Assembly: GCA_014706385.1 (NCBI GenBank)
Contig: JACGZH010000002.1
Location: 806,001 to 870,000 of the forward strand
Length of the DNA stretch: 64,000 nt
Origin: Phaffia rhodozyma
Lineage: Eukaryota > Basidiomycota > Tremellomycetes > Cystofilobasidiales > Mrakiaceae
Direction: 5' to 3'
Numbering within the stretch: the stretch's first letter is position 1; each line of letters opens with the position of its first letter. Below are positions 26,597 to 37,970 of this stretch, in pieces. The notes beneath the pieces are model-generated. The model was not told where the DNA came from. It did not search any database and was given only the letters and a program-made list of their open reading frames with translations. A program made the position numbers and the translations under genes.

Positions 26597-27422
26597 TACA
26601 CACACGCCCTCTCCCTCTCTTCGACCCTCTGTCTCTGTGTTTCACGGTGCCTCCCTGTGATGCTCGCCTGGACCGATCGCTCGTTGGAGGGGCCCTACCG
26701 GACGTCGTCGTTTAATATTTAATTTATATCAAAAAGAGAAAGACCTAGACAAGACTGTCGCGGTTGTGAGAACCACGCGAATGCTATACTAGATTCATGC
26801 TCTGGATAAGCAGCTCGCCCATCTTGTCTTTTCTCCTCATATCCATCTTGAACGCTACCTGCATCACCAACGGCGGCAATATCGTTTTCAATAGAGGCAA
26901 GGAATGCAGAAGGAAAGGAAGTCGATACTATTGAACACTTCCATGTACAGAGAGATGGAGGAATTAAATGAGGAGTTCAATTGAAAGAGAAAGAAAAAAA
27001 GAAAAAAGAAAAAAAGAAAGAAAAAAAAGATAGCAAAGACATTCGGTCATCATCTATGTATCTATTCGTTATCCTGTTCCTTCTCTTTTTTCTTCTTTCT
27101 CTTTTTCTTTCTCAACTCTGTAGCTCGTTGGGATTTGTGCAGTAACTGTGACCTAACAATCCGATTGCCTATGAAGGACGACGATGATCATGAAAATGTA
27201 TCTGTGCAAACTCTAAAATCAATTTTACTCTCTCTCCGATGAATTGAATGCCGAACGTGGATGTGGATATAGTTGGATGTACAAACGCGTGTGAAGAGTG
27301 CAGAGCAGATAAATGATATAAAAAAACGTGCAGAAACTAATTCGGCCGATCCACTGAACCTATCCCGAGATCTTCCCCCGACCTATCGGATCGCGTCATA
27401 ACCACCTCCGCCTCCGCCGAGA

Positions 27423-27456
27423 AAAGAAGAAGAAGAAGAAGAAGAAGAAGAAGAAG
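27423..27456 (+). repeat. (AAG)n trinucleotide microsatellite
   Basis: About eleven AAG units lie just 3' of the stop codon of the minus-strand NYN/OST-HTH gene (stop at 27465-27467). On its sense strand this is a CTT tract in the 3' untranslated region. Confidence 0.93.
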
Positions 27457-27464
27457 CGAAAAGA

Positions 27465-30400
27465 CTAAACGAAATAAACCGAGTCCTCTAAAGAGAGTGA
27501 AAGACCGGCTGCCAATTCAGCAGCCGTCGTGGTCGACGACTTTGTTCTCTGAAACTCGATCTTTGTCGGTCTGTCCATCGTATCGTTCCCTGTTCCTGTT
27601 CCCGTCCTTATCTCCATTCTCGACACCGTCGGGTCCTCCGACCATGTTTGGATATTTGCACTAGGACCCTCTCTGGTTCGTATGACCGTCGTTCTTCCAG
27701 ACGTGGATGGGGATGGGGTGTGCGAAGGCTCGGCCGAGTCGGTTTCGTCAGTAAGGACGTTACCTGCTTTGACAGTCCCTCTCTTCACCGCCGCCGTCAA
27801 GGAGGATGCAGCCAAAGATGAAGATGAAGATGAAGATGAGGATGAAGGCGGGGACGAGGATGAAGACAAAGATGAGGGAGAATGAGGATTCGATCGAGCG
27901 GTACCGAACGGAGTGAACGTGAATGTGAATTTCTTTCTATCCGGAGGTAAACCTCCTGAGAGATTGGGTGTCAGGTCCGACGGTCCATCGGGTGCAGAGA
28001 CAGATACAGGCGCGGGGGCGGGGGCGGATGAGGAGGAAAACGTAGGGGCGGGCGCAGGAATAGAGTTAGGCGCAAGATTAGGAGAAGAAAGTGTGTTTCT
28101 GGAAAACACTCCGCGAGTGGGGGTAGATGGTCTCGAAGCAGTTGAGTCATCATCTTCGTCGGAAGAGGAGGAGGAGGAAGAAGAGGAAGAGGCCGCCAAA
28201 GCTGGGGAAGATCCTTCTTCAGATTTAATCTGCACAGGCACTGTGTTTTCATTCGGCAACTCCGATTTAATGGAAACGTCGTCCTTTCTCCTCGGGAAAG
28301 CAGGCGAAGCGATGAAATCAAACAGCGCCGTCGTCTCCTTCACCGGTGGAAGATTTATAGTCGATGAGCTTACCAACGCCGTCTCGGTCATATCCGATCC
28401 ACTCTCTAGCTGTCGCGATAAAGAAGTCGCCAAGCTGACGGCAGGAGAGGGAGAGGCGTGGATAGATGCAAACAGTCGGTTTACATCTTCCTTCTGGCTG
28501 ACCACTCTGGTGGGTGTAGCCTGTGCTGAACCGACCACCCCATCCTCCTTCGCTTCCTTTTCTTCCTCGTTCTTTGTCTCTCCTCCATTGCTGCCGTCTT
28601 CCACCACGGCTTGGTCTTCTGCTGCAGCTCGGTCTCCCTCTTCTGCTGTCTTCGGCTTCTTGATGACCACTCTGGGCGCGGGAACTCCATACCCTGCCAA
28701 TCCTCTGTATTCCTTCTTGAGCGCCACCCAATCACCACTCTCATCCACTCCCTTGCCACATCTGATTACGCCGAGTCTGATGGCTACGTCCAGATAATCC
28801 TTAAAGTTCCCCACTCCAACCAACTGGAATGCCTCCTTTTGCTTTGACTTCAACTGCCCGGCCACCCTTGAAATCAACGCGGCTGGTGTCTTCCCCGAGC
28901 TCGAAGGTAGAGGTAGCGAACCCAAAGAGAGCAGCAACGGTCGGAATGTCTCGGCCGTATGAATCGCGAACGGAGGGACGGGCGTTTTCTTGTCAAATGG
29001 GACCCGTTCACCTGTCGACTTGAAAGCGGGCATGAGTTCCATCCATTGACCAAGAGGATCATCAACCGATCCTCCTGTACGAACGAATCCATGATCCTGG
29101 GCTTTCTCCACGTAGGGTTTCCAGCCAAACCGAGAGACCAACTCTGAGCCTTTCGTGGTAGTTTTGAGAAGTTGACTGACGACATATCGATGGGGAGGAG
29201 GCGATGAAGGTAAGACAGAAAGGACATCGATCAGGGGTTGGTAGGTCGATCGGATGGAGTCATCGGTAGATTTAGCGAGTGTGTTGGTCAAAAGCCGTCT
29301 ACGGGCAGATAGGATGGGCGATGTGCTTGTCGAATCCGGAGCTTTAGGCTGATCAGGCGCAAAAGATTCGAGGTGAGATGCGGTGATAGATTGGGAAAGG
29401 GAGCTTGCCCGGGAGAGCTTTGATAGAGAATTGGGAATGATCGGATTGAAAGAGATCGGGGACGATGGAGGAACGGTTGATCTCGAGGATGCCCCATTGT
29501 TGGCGAACACTTTGGTCAGGGCGATAGTTTCCATCCCAGGTTTAGGGCCGGAGGCAAGGACGACGAGTCTTTGTGGATAGAACAGATGACACAAACGTCG
29601 TGTGATTAAGACATCACACAAAGACCACACGATGCACAAGTCAGAATCTAGACTTACCCAGCTGACTCTGCCTTGTCGACATAATCCTTCCAACTTCCAG
29701 CTCCGGCTCTCGCAAATGCATTGATATCCTTCTTGAGAACTAACGGCGAGATCGCAGACCTCAATGGTGGGTTCTCCGCACTCCATCCTTTCAACACATC
29801 CAACAGCGGTCCAAACGCACTGATCTTGAAGCCACCTCCTAGAGTAGGTGTCGTTGTAGACACCGGTACGGGCGCGATCATAGTAGACGAGCTAGATGTC
29901 TTGTTGAGGACGGGTCGACTTTCATAATCTGGTTTGGCATGGAGAGCAGTAGGGATAGCGCTTGGGCTCACGTTCGGATCAGAGTTCGATCTTGTTCGAC
30001 GGGGAGTCGGGAACACGATCGGGGCTGGTATGCTAGAGATAGGAAGAGTAGGAGGAAGGGAAGCCCCTTTGGAGGCGCCTGCGTCACGAAGAAGCTCGCG
30101 CCACTTGTAGACCTGGGAGGCAGAAGATTTAAGCTCTTCAGCAGCTCCGATCTGGTTCTCGACTAAAATCACGTTGTATTGACTGTTTAGATCGGAAAAA
30201 ATAAATAAAAAGGGCACCAGTGAGAAAAGATATGTTGCAGCAGACATGGTGAATGCACAAACCGGTTGCAAAGACTTAGAGCAGAAAAAAAGCGGTAGAA
30301 CCACCGACAAATAGATCAGTGTGCGCACGACATGAAGCAGATGGAGTCCTAACTACAAGAACTCACTTTGCAAGTATATACGAAAAATCTTTATCGCCAG

Positions 30401-31303
30401 AGCTAAGAACATTAAGGGTCAACAGACACATCAGCGCGGGATCGATGGAAAGCCAAGACGAAAGCTGAAGAATCATGAGGAACACACATGAGGACAATTG
30501 TAGCCGGAGCAGGATTGTCTAATGCGTACATGAATATGTCGGTCATGATATGGTCTGCAGAATGAGAAAAGAGAAGAATGAAGAGACGGCCCTTTAGCTC
30601 AGTAAATCGTGAGAATAAAGAGAAGCAATGTAGGAATTTACGATCTGCGACATCTTTTCTACCCCATCGACCGCAGTCTCTGACTTCCACAGCGCATGCT
30701 TCCAGCCCGGATCGAAGGGTCTGAGCAAAAACCGGCTGGGCGCCGACGTCTGTTAGTTCATTTCAGGAGAACAAAGAAGAAGAAGAAGAACGAGACATAG
30801 AAAACAACCATGGTTGTCAGTTTGAGAATCGGGTTAGAGTGGTGGCGAAAGATAGAAGCAGTGAGCGCATACCTTGATAACACCTAATGAAAGAGATCGG
30901 ACCGAACGGCTGAAAAATCTTTCGGAGGTGTTTGACGAGGAGCGAAGGGTTTGTTGCCAGGGGTGGTGAGCAGTTTTCTGTAGCCGAAAGACGACCATCA
31001 CCCATCGCCATCGCCGATCGTTGAGATAAAGATCGTCAGTCAACATTTTTCTAAACACCAAGATTCATATCGACACGGATATGAAGGCTGACCGTAGTCC
31101 CAAAAGATAGCAACCGGAAGCGGCTTCTGGCTGCCCCATGTGGTCGGTGAGCCGATAGAAGAAGCAGGGAAGGCACTGGCTGATCTCGCAGCCTGAAGGT
31201 GATGGCTTCTTTCCTGATCAAACAGTTTCTGATCGATCTGGCGAGCGCGCCGCTCGTAGTCGAGGTCCTGTTGCAGTTGACGGATCTGATGATCGGTATC
31301 CAT
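27465..31303 (-). CDS. MARF1-like protein: NYN RNase domain plus three OST-HTH/LOTUS-type domains
   Basis: NYN domains have a PIN-like nuclease fold; OST-HTH (LOTUS) domains bind RNA or RNA helicases. Together they recall MARF1/limkain-b1, an mRNA-degrading regulator. The start at 31303 (MDTDHQIRQLQQDLDYERRARQ) gives a short coiled coil. The NYN core needs an intron at 31092-30978 to read VAIFWDYENCSPPLATNP, then LRKIFQPFGPISF, CGRWGRKDVADR, MTDIFMYALDNPAPATIVLI, SGDKDFSYILAN and QYNVILVENQ. The Asp residues in FWDYEN and SGDKDF match NYN active-site positions. Three OST-HTH-like units follow: PLRSAISPLVLKKDINAFAR..GSWKDYVDKAESAGLVVL, the STYQPLIDVLSVLPSS unit (about 29260) and the FRPLLLSLGSLPLPSS unit (about 28960). 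The C-terminal 400 residues are Ser/Pro/Glu-rich and disordered, ending DSVYFV. Target RNAs are unknown. Confidence 0.83.
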
Positions 31304-31728
31304 ATGAGCTTAAGAGAAAGGCGGCACAGTACAGTATATTACAACGACGAATGTGTTAGCGTGAGCTTGAGTCTGTATGAATCGAATGCAGAACAGTCCA
31401 AGGACGACGGATAGGACGGGTAGAAAAGATTGTTCTTTCCCGGCGAATGTGAAGGAGATGGATGATGTATTGGCTGAACAGAGGCTGTGCAGTTGGGCTG
31501 ACCACTCACGTGTGTGGCGATAAAGTGCAATGTGCCTGCGCAGTGAACTGCCCTCGATCCTTACGTCATTCCCACTCCATCTGCGACCGCCGCAGTTGTC
31601 ATACATCGGCAACCCTCCCGCAAGATTCTCTTAAAGCTAGCTTGTTCTGGAGAGTTCATCGCTTTCCTTTACCATATCTCTCTTTTAATCCCATCTTCTT
31701 TCTTCGTTTGTAGTACATCACAATCATC
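31304..31728. promoter_or_regulatory. Divergent promoter, NYN/OST-HTH gene and WW-protein gene
   Basis: A 425-bp spacer between genes read away from each other. The right part turns pyrimidine-rich and ends TTTGTAG-TACATCACAATCATC before the ATG, so a 5' untranslated intron for the WW gene is possible. No gene is supported inside. Confidence 0.45.
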
Positions 31729-32446
31729 ATGAGCAACGAACAGCCTCTTCCTAATGGATGGATCAAAGAATGGGACAGTAATCATCAGGCGTTCTACTAC
31801 GTCGACACCAACTCTTCCAATCCAACTCCTACATGGCAGGATCCTCGCGGCCAATCAAACTATAATCAGAGCGGGAACGCCGGCTCTTACTACCAGTCTA
31901 GTCAGCCGACTTACCAGCAGCAGCAACAGCAACAGACATCTACTGCACAGAATGACGGTCAGGAGCTCTTCTATCAAGATAGCGCTCGGACTGTGACGGG
32001 AACGCAGGATCGAGGCTTCGGCAAGGTATCGTTTATATTTCTCCCGAAAGCACTGTTCTTTCTTTCTTCTCTTTTTTTTTTAATACGGGCCGGCTAAGCT
32101 TTCTCCTTTCTTTACATGTGAATAGCTCGCAGCTGGAGCTGGAGCTGGAGTTTTGATCGCTGGTTTAGCTTCCAAGTTTATGGGAAGCCACCATAACTCT
32201 GGAGGTATGTTTGGCGGTGGAGGTTCTCAGTGGGGACCCCCTCCGGGACCTCCTGGAGGAGGAATGTTTGGCGGAGGAGGCGGAGGAGGTGGTATGTTCG
32301 GAGGTGGCGGAAGAGGAGGACACCATGGTGGTGGAGGGCCCGGAGGTGGTATGTTTGGAGGTGGGGGAGGAGGAGGAGGACACCATGGTGGAGGTGGTGG
32401 TTTCGGCGGAGGAGGAGGAGGACGTGGAGGTGGGGGAGGATGGTAA
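31729..32446 (+). CDS. WW-domain, Gln- and Gly-rich small protein
   Basis: Two exons give a protein of about 200 residues. The N-terminus is one WW domain with W11, the aromatic pair Y23-Y24, second W36 and P39 (LPNGWIKEWDSNHQAFYYVD...TWQDPRG); it should bind proline motifs. A Ser/Gln-rich linker with a (Q)7 run follows. Exon 2 begins at about 32127 with KLAAGAGAGVLIAGLASKFM, a hydrophobic Ala/Gly stretch that resembles a glycine-zipper segment. The last 90 residues are almost pure Gly with repeated MFGGGG and HHGGGG units, ending GRGGGGGW. Similar WW plus Gly-rich proteins occur in many fungi without a settled function. The intron is 32025-32126. Confidence 0.82.
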
Positions 32447-32844
32447 TTCATACGGCTTGATCATAAAATAGTCACAAATAAGCTTATCAGACGTTTGTTC
32501 ATCTTTTCTTTCTTTTTTGCTCTGTTTACCTCCTACAATCTCGTTATCCGTGCTGTGTGGTTAGAAGTGAAGAGAACAAAAGGAAGCACCGAAAAGGTGT
32601 TTCAATTGGCTTGTCACGACGAGAGTATATCTGAGAAAACCTTCTTGTATTGTTTTATTTTTAGTTCAGTGATTGCTGAAAAGGGCAAGAAGGACAAGAG
32701 AGAAGGGAATGATGAAAGAAACCACACAAACTACCGCGTAGAGAGAAGGAAAAGAGAAACCCCCTCGAGATGGAATGATGGACGAGAGCGGTACGATGTA
32801 CCACGAAAGGATTGAAAGGAAGAAAGACGACGATATGACAGAGC
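32447..32844. other. Intergenic between convergent WW gene and RPB5
   Basis: No gene is supported in this 398-bp stretch; it holds two 3' ends. An open frame crosses it (32495-32815) but has no recognisable sequence. Confidence 0.5.
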
Positions 32845-34325
32845 TTATAGAGCTATACGGAATGTGATATATCGACCCTGTTATGAAGAAAGTGAGGAAA
32901 GAGAGATATACCAGTAATCAGCGATTCAAGCTATCTCAAAGGCCACAGGACACAGGTCACGAGAAAAGAAACAAAAGAAGAGACGAACAGCCGTTTCAGA
33001 AGATCTCGTAATCTTGACAACTTGTCCTCTAGTGAGGCCGTAGTACCTAGCTACCGGATCAGAAAGCAGAATTCGAGGAAGCTGAGTCTCTCTCAGTCGG
33101 CTATAATAAGAATATATCGCACGAGACATGAAAAAGAGTTGGAACTTTAGTTTCCTTCCAGTCTATCATCGAGAATGGGAAGGAAAAGGAGAGAACAAAT
33201 GACTGACTATCGCTCCAATAATGCTTTCTTGTCAGACTCAGGAAGGACCTCGTGTCGCGGGACGAGCTGGTGGTGAGTGATGTTGACGAGCAAATCTGCC
33301 TCGGCGTACTCCTCAAGCTTGTAGTCCTGTCCCATCGAGTTGATAACCTAGAGATGAGTAGATCCAAGGTCGAGAAAGTACAAGTCGAAAGTCAGTCGAT
33401 TTGTATAAATGGCAAATACGGATTGGAAGAGAGAGTAAAGCTCGGGAGACAAACCTTTCGGGCCGGGGGAGACATTGCTTCAGAGTAGATGATGATACCT
33501 CGTCGAATCTGCTTCTCATCAAGGATACCAATGAATCTGTTTACAAAACAAATAACGTCTTGAATGAGCATTCAAATCTCTGAGCTCCTCGGCCAGAAAG
33601 TCAAGAATGCTGCTCACTTTCGCATGGTCTTGACTCCTACTTTCTTTTCATCAGAATAAAAGATAAAGATAGAGTCTGTCGGGTCTTTACGTGAGTTTGT
33701 CCAGAAGTTGAGCTGGTTTCGACTTTTCGAGACCAAGTACCAATAAAATAAAATAAAGGAAGATATCAAGAAACAGTCACAGTTACCACACAGCAAACCA
33801 AGTCAAAAGACAGGATAAACAAGCAGCAGTCAGCTTTTCGCTCCATAGAGATTTCAATTTGCCAAAGGGGAGGGGAGCATTCCCGCTTGAACAAAAATAC
33901 CGCGACATGCGAACGGAACACGGCATAGGCCACGAGAGAACAAAGAATGAAAGACTCACTCGACAGATCCATTGGCGGCAAACTGATTTCGGAAATCCTC
34001 AAAACTCATATCCGTCTCATCTTCTGCAACTTGAAATCCCTATAAGAGTCCAGTCCAATTTAGTTTTCGTTCACCATCGGTCGACCATATACCCAAATCA
34101 CGACACACACGCATCCGCCAATCCAATAAATAAAATTCAAATCCGTTTAAACGATGAGGAAGAAGCAAAATTAAAGATGACAAGTAAGCCATCCAACTCC
34201 TGACAGAAGCTTCAATGGGAGAATGATAAAACCGGTAGGAGGAAGGAACGTACGCGATCCGAAACGAGCTCGTGGATGGTTCTGTTGACTCGGTAAAGCC
34301 GGGAGATCTCTCGTTCCTCAGCCAT
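32845..34325 (-). CDS. RPB5: RNA polymerase subunit Rpb5 (ABC27), shared by Pol I, II and III
   Basis: Rpb5 forms the lower jaw of all three nuclear RNA polymerases. Six or so exons join in frame: [24 protein letters not shown] (start 34325), [41 protein letters not shown] then [60 protein letters not shown] with [11 protein letters not shown], and [36 protein letters not shown]. Reading on past ETA gives a false tail; an intron (32988-32878, GTTCGT...AACAG) leads to a final 33-nt exon [10 protein letters not shown] with TAA at 32847-32845. This restores the ETAGRY ending found in Rpb5. The length is about 215 residues, as expected. It is divergent from the Loc1-like gene. Confidence 0.93.
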
Positions 34326-34691
34326 ATTGAACGTGTTTCAAGATTTATGTTACGTCTAGGAAGCTAAAGTGTTCGATGAATCGATCGGAATGAAATCTAG
34401 ACGCCGAGATGATCAACGAAAACGAGGAAAAGAAGAGAAAAGAAACGACAGAAGGACAGTTGAGGAGCTACGAGGGGTGTCGACTAAGGAAGAAGCAGGC
34501 AAGAAAGAATTTGGGTCGGTTGGTCAGAATTTTTGAATTTATGATTTTTGTACAGCTTTTCAATTAAGGTCTAAATCTTGAGGAATCCACCAGTTGATTC
34601 CCTTCTTAGTTTTGGAGATTCTGGAGACATACAGAGAACGTCTTCTTACACACAAACACACACACACACACACTATAGCTAGTTCGCAACA
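34326..34691. promoter_or_regulatory. Divergent promoter, RPB5 and Loc1-like gene
   Basis: A 366-bp spacer between two genes involved in RNA synthesis and ribosome assembly. A (CA)n tract lies at about 34650-34672, close to the Loc1-like start. No TATA element is obvious. Confidence 0.45.
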
Positions 34692-35398
34692 ATGGAGGCT
34701 GAATCTACAACGCTTGTCAACAGTTCTCCCACTAGCTCACCTTCAAAACCGTTACCTGGCTCATCAACACCTAAGAGAAAGAAGAGTGGCAAGAAGGGCA
34801 AGGTGTTTGTCGAGGAAAAGGTTTGTTGTGCATCTTTGGTAGAACGCAAGGATCTTTAAAGCTGATGGATAACTCTTAATCTCACCCTCGCCGATTGTCT
34901 TTAGAGTTCGCTATTAGACATCATCGAACAGATTTCTGGAAAGAAGGACGAAGAACGAGCTGAAAAATTACAACGGACGGTATGTCTCGTTATTCACTCC
35001 AACCCTAACAATTATCTTATCATTGATCGTTCGTGGCTAATCGTGTAAGTTTGCCTCCGCATCAAAATAGACGAAAGTGAAAGAAATCGCTGAAAGCTCG
35101 GTAAAGACAAAAGCTCAGCGGAAGCTCGAACGGTCGGCTCCTCTGGTACGTTAGTTTGAAAGCTCCTACGTCAAACGTTGTCTCTACCAATCAGGTTCGC
35201 ATTTTGATATCTGTTTTCTTTCTCTAGCGTGAGACCAAGAAACTTCTGATAGAAAAAGAGAAGGAAAGACAGCGGGAACGAAAGCAGAAGAAGAAACAGG
35301 CATCCAAACCCTCTGGCTCGGCTGGATCGACTAGCGGGGGCAAGCCGGAAAAGGCAGGCGAAGGACAGAAGGAGAAGAAGAGGGTCTCATTTGCTTAA
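34692..35398 (+). CDS. Loc1-like ribosome biogenesis protein (highly charged)
   Basis: Four exons give a protein of about 145 residues from ATG 34692 (MEAESTTLVNSSPTSSPSK). It is Lys-rich and coiled-coil-like: GKKGKVFVEEK, SSLLDIIEQISGKKDEERAEK, TKVKEIAESSVKTKAQRKLE, then RETKKLLIEKEKERQRERKQKKK, and it ends KKRVSFA with TAA at 35396. The GKKGK-F motif, the central KxxEIxE region and the terminal KKxVSFA resemble yeast Loc1, a nucleolar protein needed for 60S assembly and mRNA localisation. The likeness is short and compositional, so this assignment is moderate. Another basic nucleolar protein is the main alternative. Confidence 0.62.
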
Positions 35399-35751
35399 GT
35401 GGCCGATGGCGGGATATCATCTCGGCTCTTCCTGCTATAATGGAAACATGTCACAGGTAGGGTCTCTCGAGGGGGTCTTTTATTCCTTGTGGTTGTCTCC
35501 CAGCGGTTTCTCGTCGGACATTCAGATACACACTCCATTCGATGATGCACCCATCCTTGTAGACGGACTTTTTTCGTCCTTTTATACTTATAGTTTCACG
35601 CAATCTGGCGTCTAACAAATAAAAACACCCAGGTCGACCTCCCTTGCATCTCAGATTGAGGTTTTGGGATTTGGTAACTGTATCAATGTTTAGTTAGGAT
35701 GGTTCACCTGTACCAATCGGAGAAGAATGCTTAAAGTATGAATAAAGACAT
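35399..35751. other. Intergenic between convergent Loc1-like and TPR genes
   Basis: This 353-bp stretch holds two 3' ends. No gene or repeat is supported. Confidence 0.45.
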
Positions 35752-36468
35752 CTACATAGCCATATCTATATCGTCATCACCCCCATCCTCTTCATGGCCT
35801 TCACCCTCTGAGCTTTCCCACTCTTCATCCTCATCTATTCCTGGGAACGCTTCTTCCAGAAACTTTGTTTTTCTTTGGTTCAACATCCTTGTCCTGACTG
35901 GAGACACGCTAGTTTTCTGAAGATTCGACAGTGCCTTTGCTTGCAGGGCAAGCAAAGCGGATGTCCGAGTCAGTCCAATGGCCTCTTCTAGATGCTGTTT
36001 TCAAGCCAAGAACAAAGGCATATGAATACGCAAGCATACAAATATACGACAACATCGTATGAAGCAAGCTCCGAGACAACAAAAAGGAAGGAAGCAAAAA
36101 AAAAACTTGGAAAAAAAACTTGCGATGACGGCCAGATCCCAGATCATTCTCTCTGCGGCACATTTCCCTGCCAAACCTATGAGCTCTGCCCTGAGCTCAT
36201 CTGTCAATCCTTCTGCATCATCGTCTAGACCCTGACAGGCATCGAAATATGCTCTTGGCCAGTTCTCAAGTAAAGTATAAGCTACCGCTCGTTGTGCATG
36301 AATAGGAGCTGACGAAGGAGATAGGATGAGAGCTTGATTAAGGTACGGTAGGGATTGCTGAGGAGATCCCACAAGGTAAGTCGATGCTGTCGTCAATAAT
36401 TCTTCCAACGGCACAGAGCCAAGATCTTTTATAGATAGCGCAGATAGATCGGCTGAAATAGTTGTCAT
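35752..36468 (-). CDS. Small TPR-type protein with acidic C-terminus; GC-AG intron
   Basis: Two exons give about 195 residues. Exon 1 (36468-36124) reads MTTISADLSALSIKDLGSVP, then a helical region with TPR character: PYLNQALILSPSSAPIHAQRAVAY and WPRAYFDACQGLDDD. Exon 2 (35994-35752) reads HLEEAIGLTRTSALLALQAKAL and ends with a very acidic tail (GIDEDEEWESSEGEGHEEDGGDDD) before MAM. No GT donor fits the frame; GCAAGT at 36123 gives a GC-AG intron of 129 bp. It might be a co-chaperone-like adaptor, but I do not recognise an orthologue and name no function. Confidence 0.68.
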
Positions 36469-37827
36469 GGCAGGCGTTATGTTTTGGAAAGGATGGGGAA
36501 GTCAGTTCGGATGTGTTCAAAATTAGCGTTGATGCAGGTTCAATGTATGTGTTTGAAGATCAAGTATCAATAAAGATGATGAAAAGGTTAAATGCAGATT
36601 ATTCGGGCTTTATGCTTAGTCATGATTGAGTAAACGGACGTAAACCTTAGGCTGTCACCCTGATTTCATCCGACACACATCCGAGAAACGTGAATATGCT
36701 TAATTGTCATCTGTCGAGCTCATCCTCCGACGTTTAACTGCTCGTCATGATCGACATTCTGCTTCATCGCATTCTTCCTTCTGAGATCTTCTGAGATCTA
36801 GATCTCCTGTAGGTACCACATCAAAGGGATATACTATCGAACATTCAAGCCACGCAAAAGGAAACTTCTATTAGACATCCAAGCCACGTTTTGTGGATCT
36901 TTCTCAGCGTCCCGCTGAATTCGGATGGCATCGTCAAATTTGAGAATGAATAGGTTGGATCATCTGATTAATATTCATGCGATTATTCTCCTGTCTTGAT
37001 CTCTATTTGATCTTCTGGCTGCTGAAGTTGCTTCCATCTCGTCAGCCAACTCAATCCACCACTTCCCGCTTCCGACTGCTTGAATGAGAAAAACATGGAA
37101 TCATTCTGACTGTGGCTTGGACAGGTCTTTTTCTCTTAGTGTTTGCGGTTCAAACTCTCTCGTTTGCCATCGTGCCCACTGAACGATTCAGCCGCTTGTT
37201 GTAGCCGTTGATAACTGATGATGACCCCCTGTTCATGTTCCACGGTGTTCATATTTTTCCTCTCTCTCATCTGTCCGATCTGCCTACTGATCCTTAGTCG
37301 CTAACGTCGGTGCCGCTCAGTGACTTTTGATAAATTGCATCTAAGCAATTCACAACGCCTTCAGCCTGACTGACACCTATGAGACACAGACCAAATTGAC
37401 TAACCTTGTTTTTCTTTTTGAGGCTTTTGAGAACAACTCTTGTCTTCACAGCTCGCAATGCTCATCCGCAGAGCCATAAACATATCATTCCTGGCCTGTC
37501 CTTCTTTTCGAACATGAGCGGCGCTGAATCCAGCGAGACGCAATCCCTACTTGTTTCTCTGATCGGCCTGCCTTCACTTCCCTCCTCCTTCATGTTTGTA
37601 GCGACCTGGCCCGAGAAAGCTAGGTATCAACATGAGCTCAGACACACAACCGTCCTGTTTGAGACGATCTGCACTTGGTCACTTCTCAAATCTCACTTGT
37701 AGGCCTTGCGCCCACGACGGTTTCCGTGACCTGTTCTTAGACCCACTAGAGAGTTTTCTATTATGGTTTAAGCCTTGGTCGACAAATAGTTCCATGGATC
37801 CTGTAGTCTCTAGCACAGATGAATGGT
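36469..37827. other. Intergenic, 1.4 kb upstream of the CPL1-like gene
   Basis: No supported gene. A 10-bp tandem (CTGAGATCTT, CTGAGATCTA) lies at 36781-36800. Two CAAGCCACG copies lie about 40 bp apart near 36846 and 36888. The right end leads to the CPL1-like promoter. Open frames at 37406-37832 show no recognisable protein. Confidence 0.5.
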
Positions 37828-37835
37828 TATAAAAG
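37828..37835 (+). promoter_or_regulatory. TATA box (TATAAAAG) of the CPL1-like gene
   Basis: A consensus TATAAAAG lies 136 bp before the start codon, followed by a CT-rich leader of about 70 bp (37860-37930). It is the clearest TATA element in the window and suits a highly or inducibly expressed secreted protein. Confidence 0.7.
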
Positions 37836-37970
37836 GGGGAGCGAAAAGGTCCTTCAGCCCTCATCTCTTTTTCTATCATCTCCTCTTCATCTCCTCTTCA
37901 ATCAATCCCGTTCTTCCTCCTCGTCTTCTCAGAATCTTCACGACCCTCTTTGACATACACTCTTTCCAAT

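Larger units (their letters stand above)
26446..27464. other. Intergenic between convergent WC-2 and NYN/OST-HTH genes
   Basis: About 1 kb without a gene. It contains a four-copy ACCACG hexamer (26573-26596), an A/G-rich block at about 26985-27030 and an (AAG)n tract at about 27423-27456. Both flanking genes end here, so these are probably in 3' untranslated regions. Confidence 0.55.

Noticed and set aside
27682..28797. Long plus-strand open frames with (DE)n-rich product opposite the NYN/OST-HTH gene
   Set aside because: They are the antisense of Ser-rich codons in the real minus-strand exon; the minus strand carries recognisable domains.
30978..31061. Internal stop codon suggesting the NYN gene is broken
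   Set aside because: The TGA lies in an intron if the later acceptor (GGCTACAG) is used, which restores the DYENCSPP motif.
37406..37832. Small plus-strand gene upstream of the CPL1-like gene
   Set aside because: No recognisable sequence and the TATA box and leader of the next gene lie in it.
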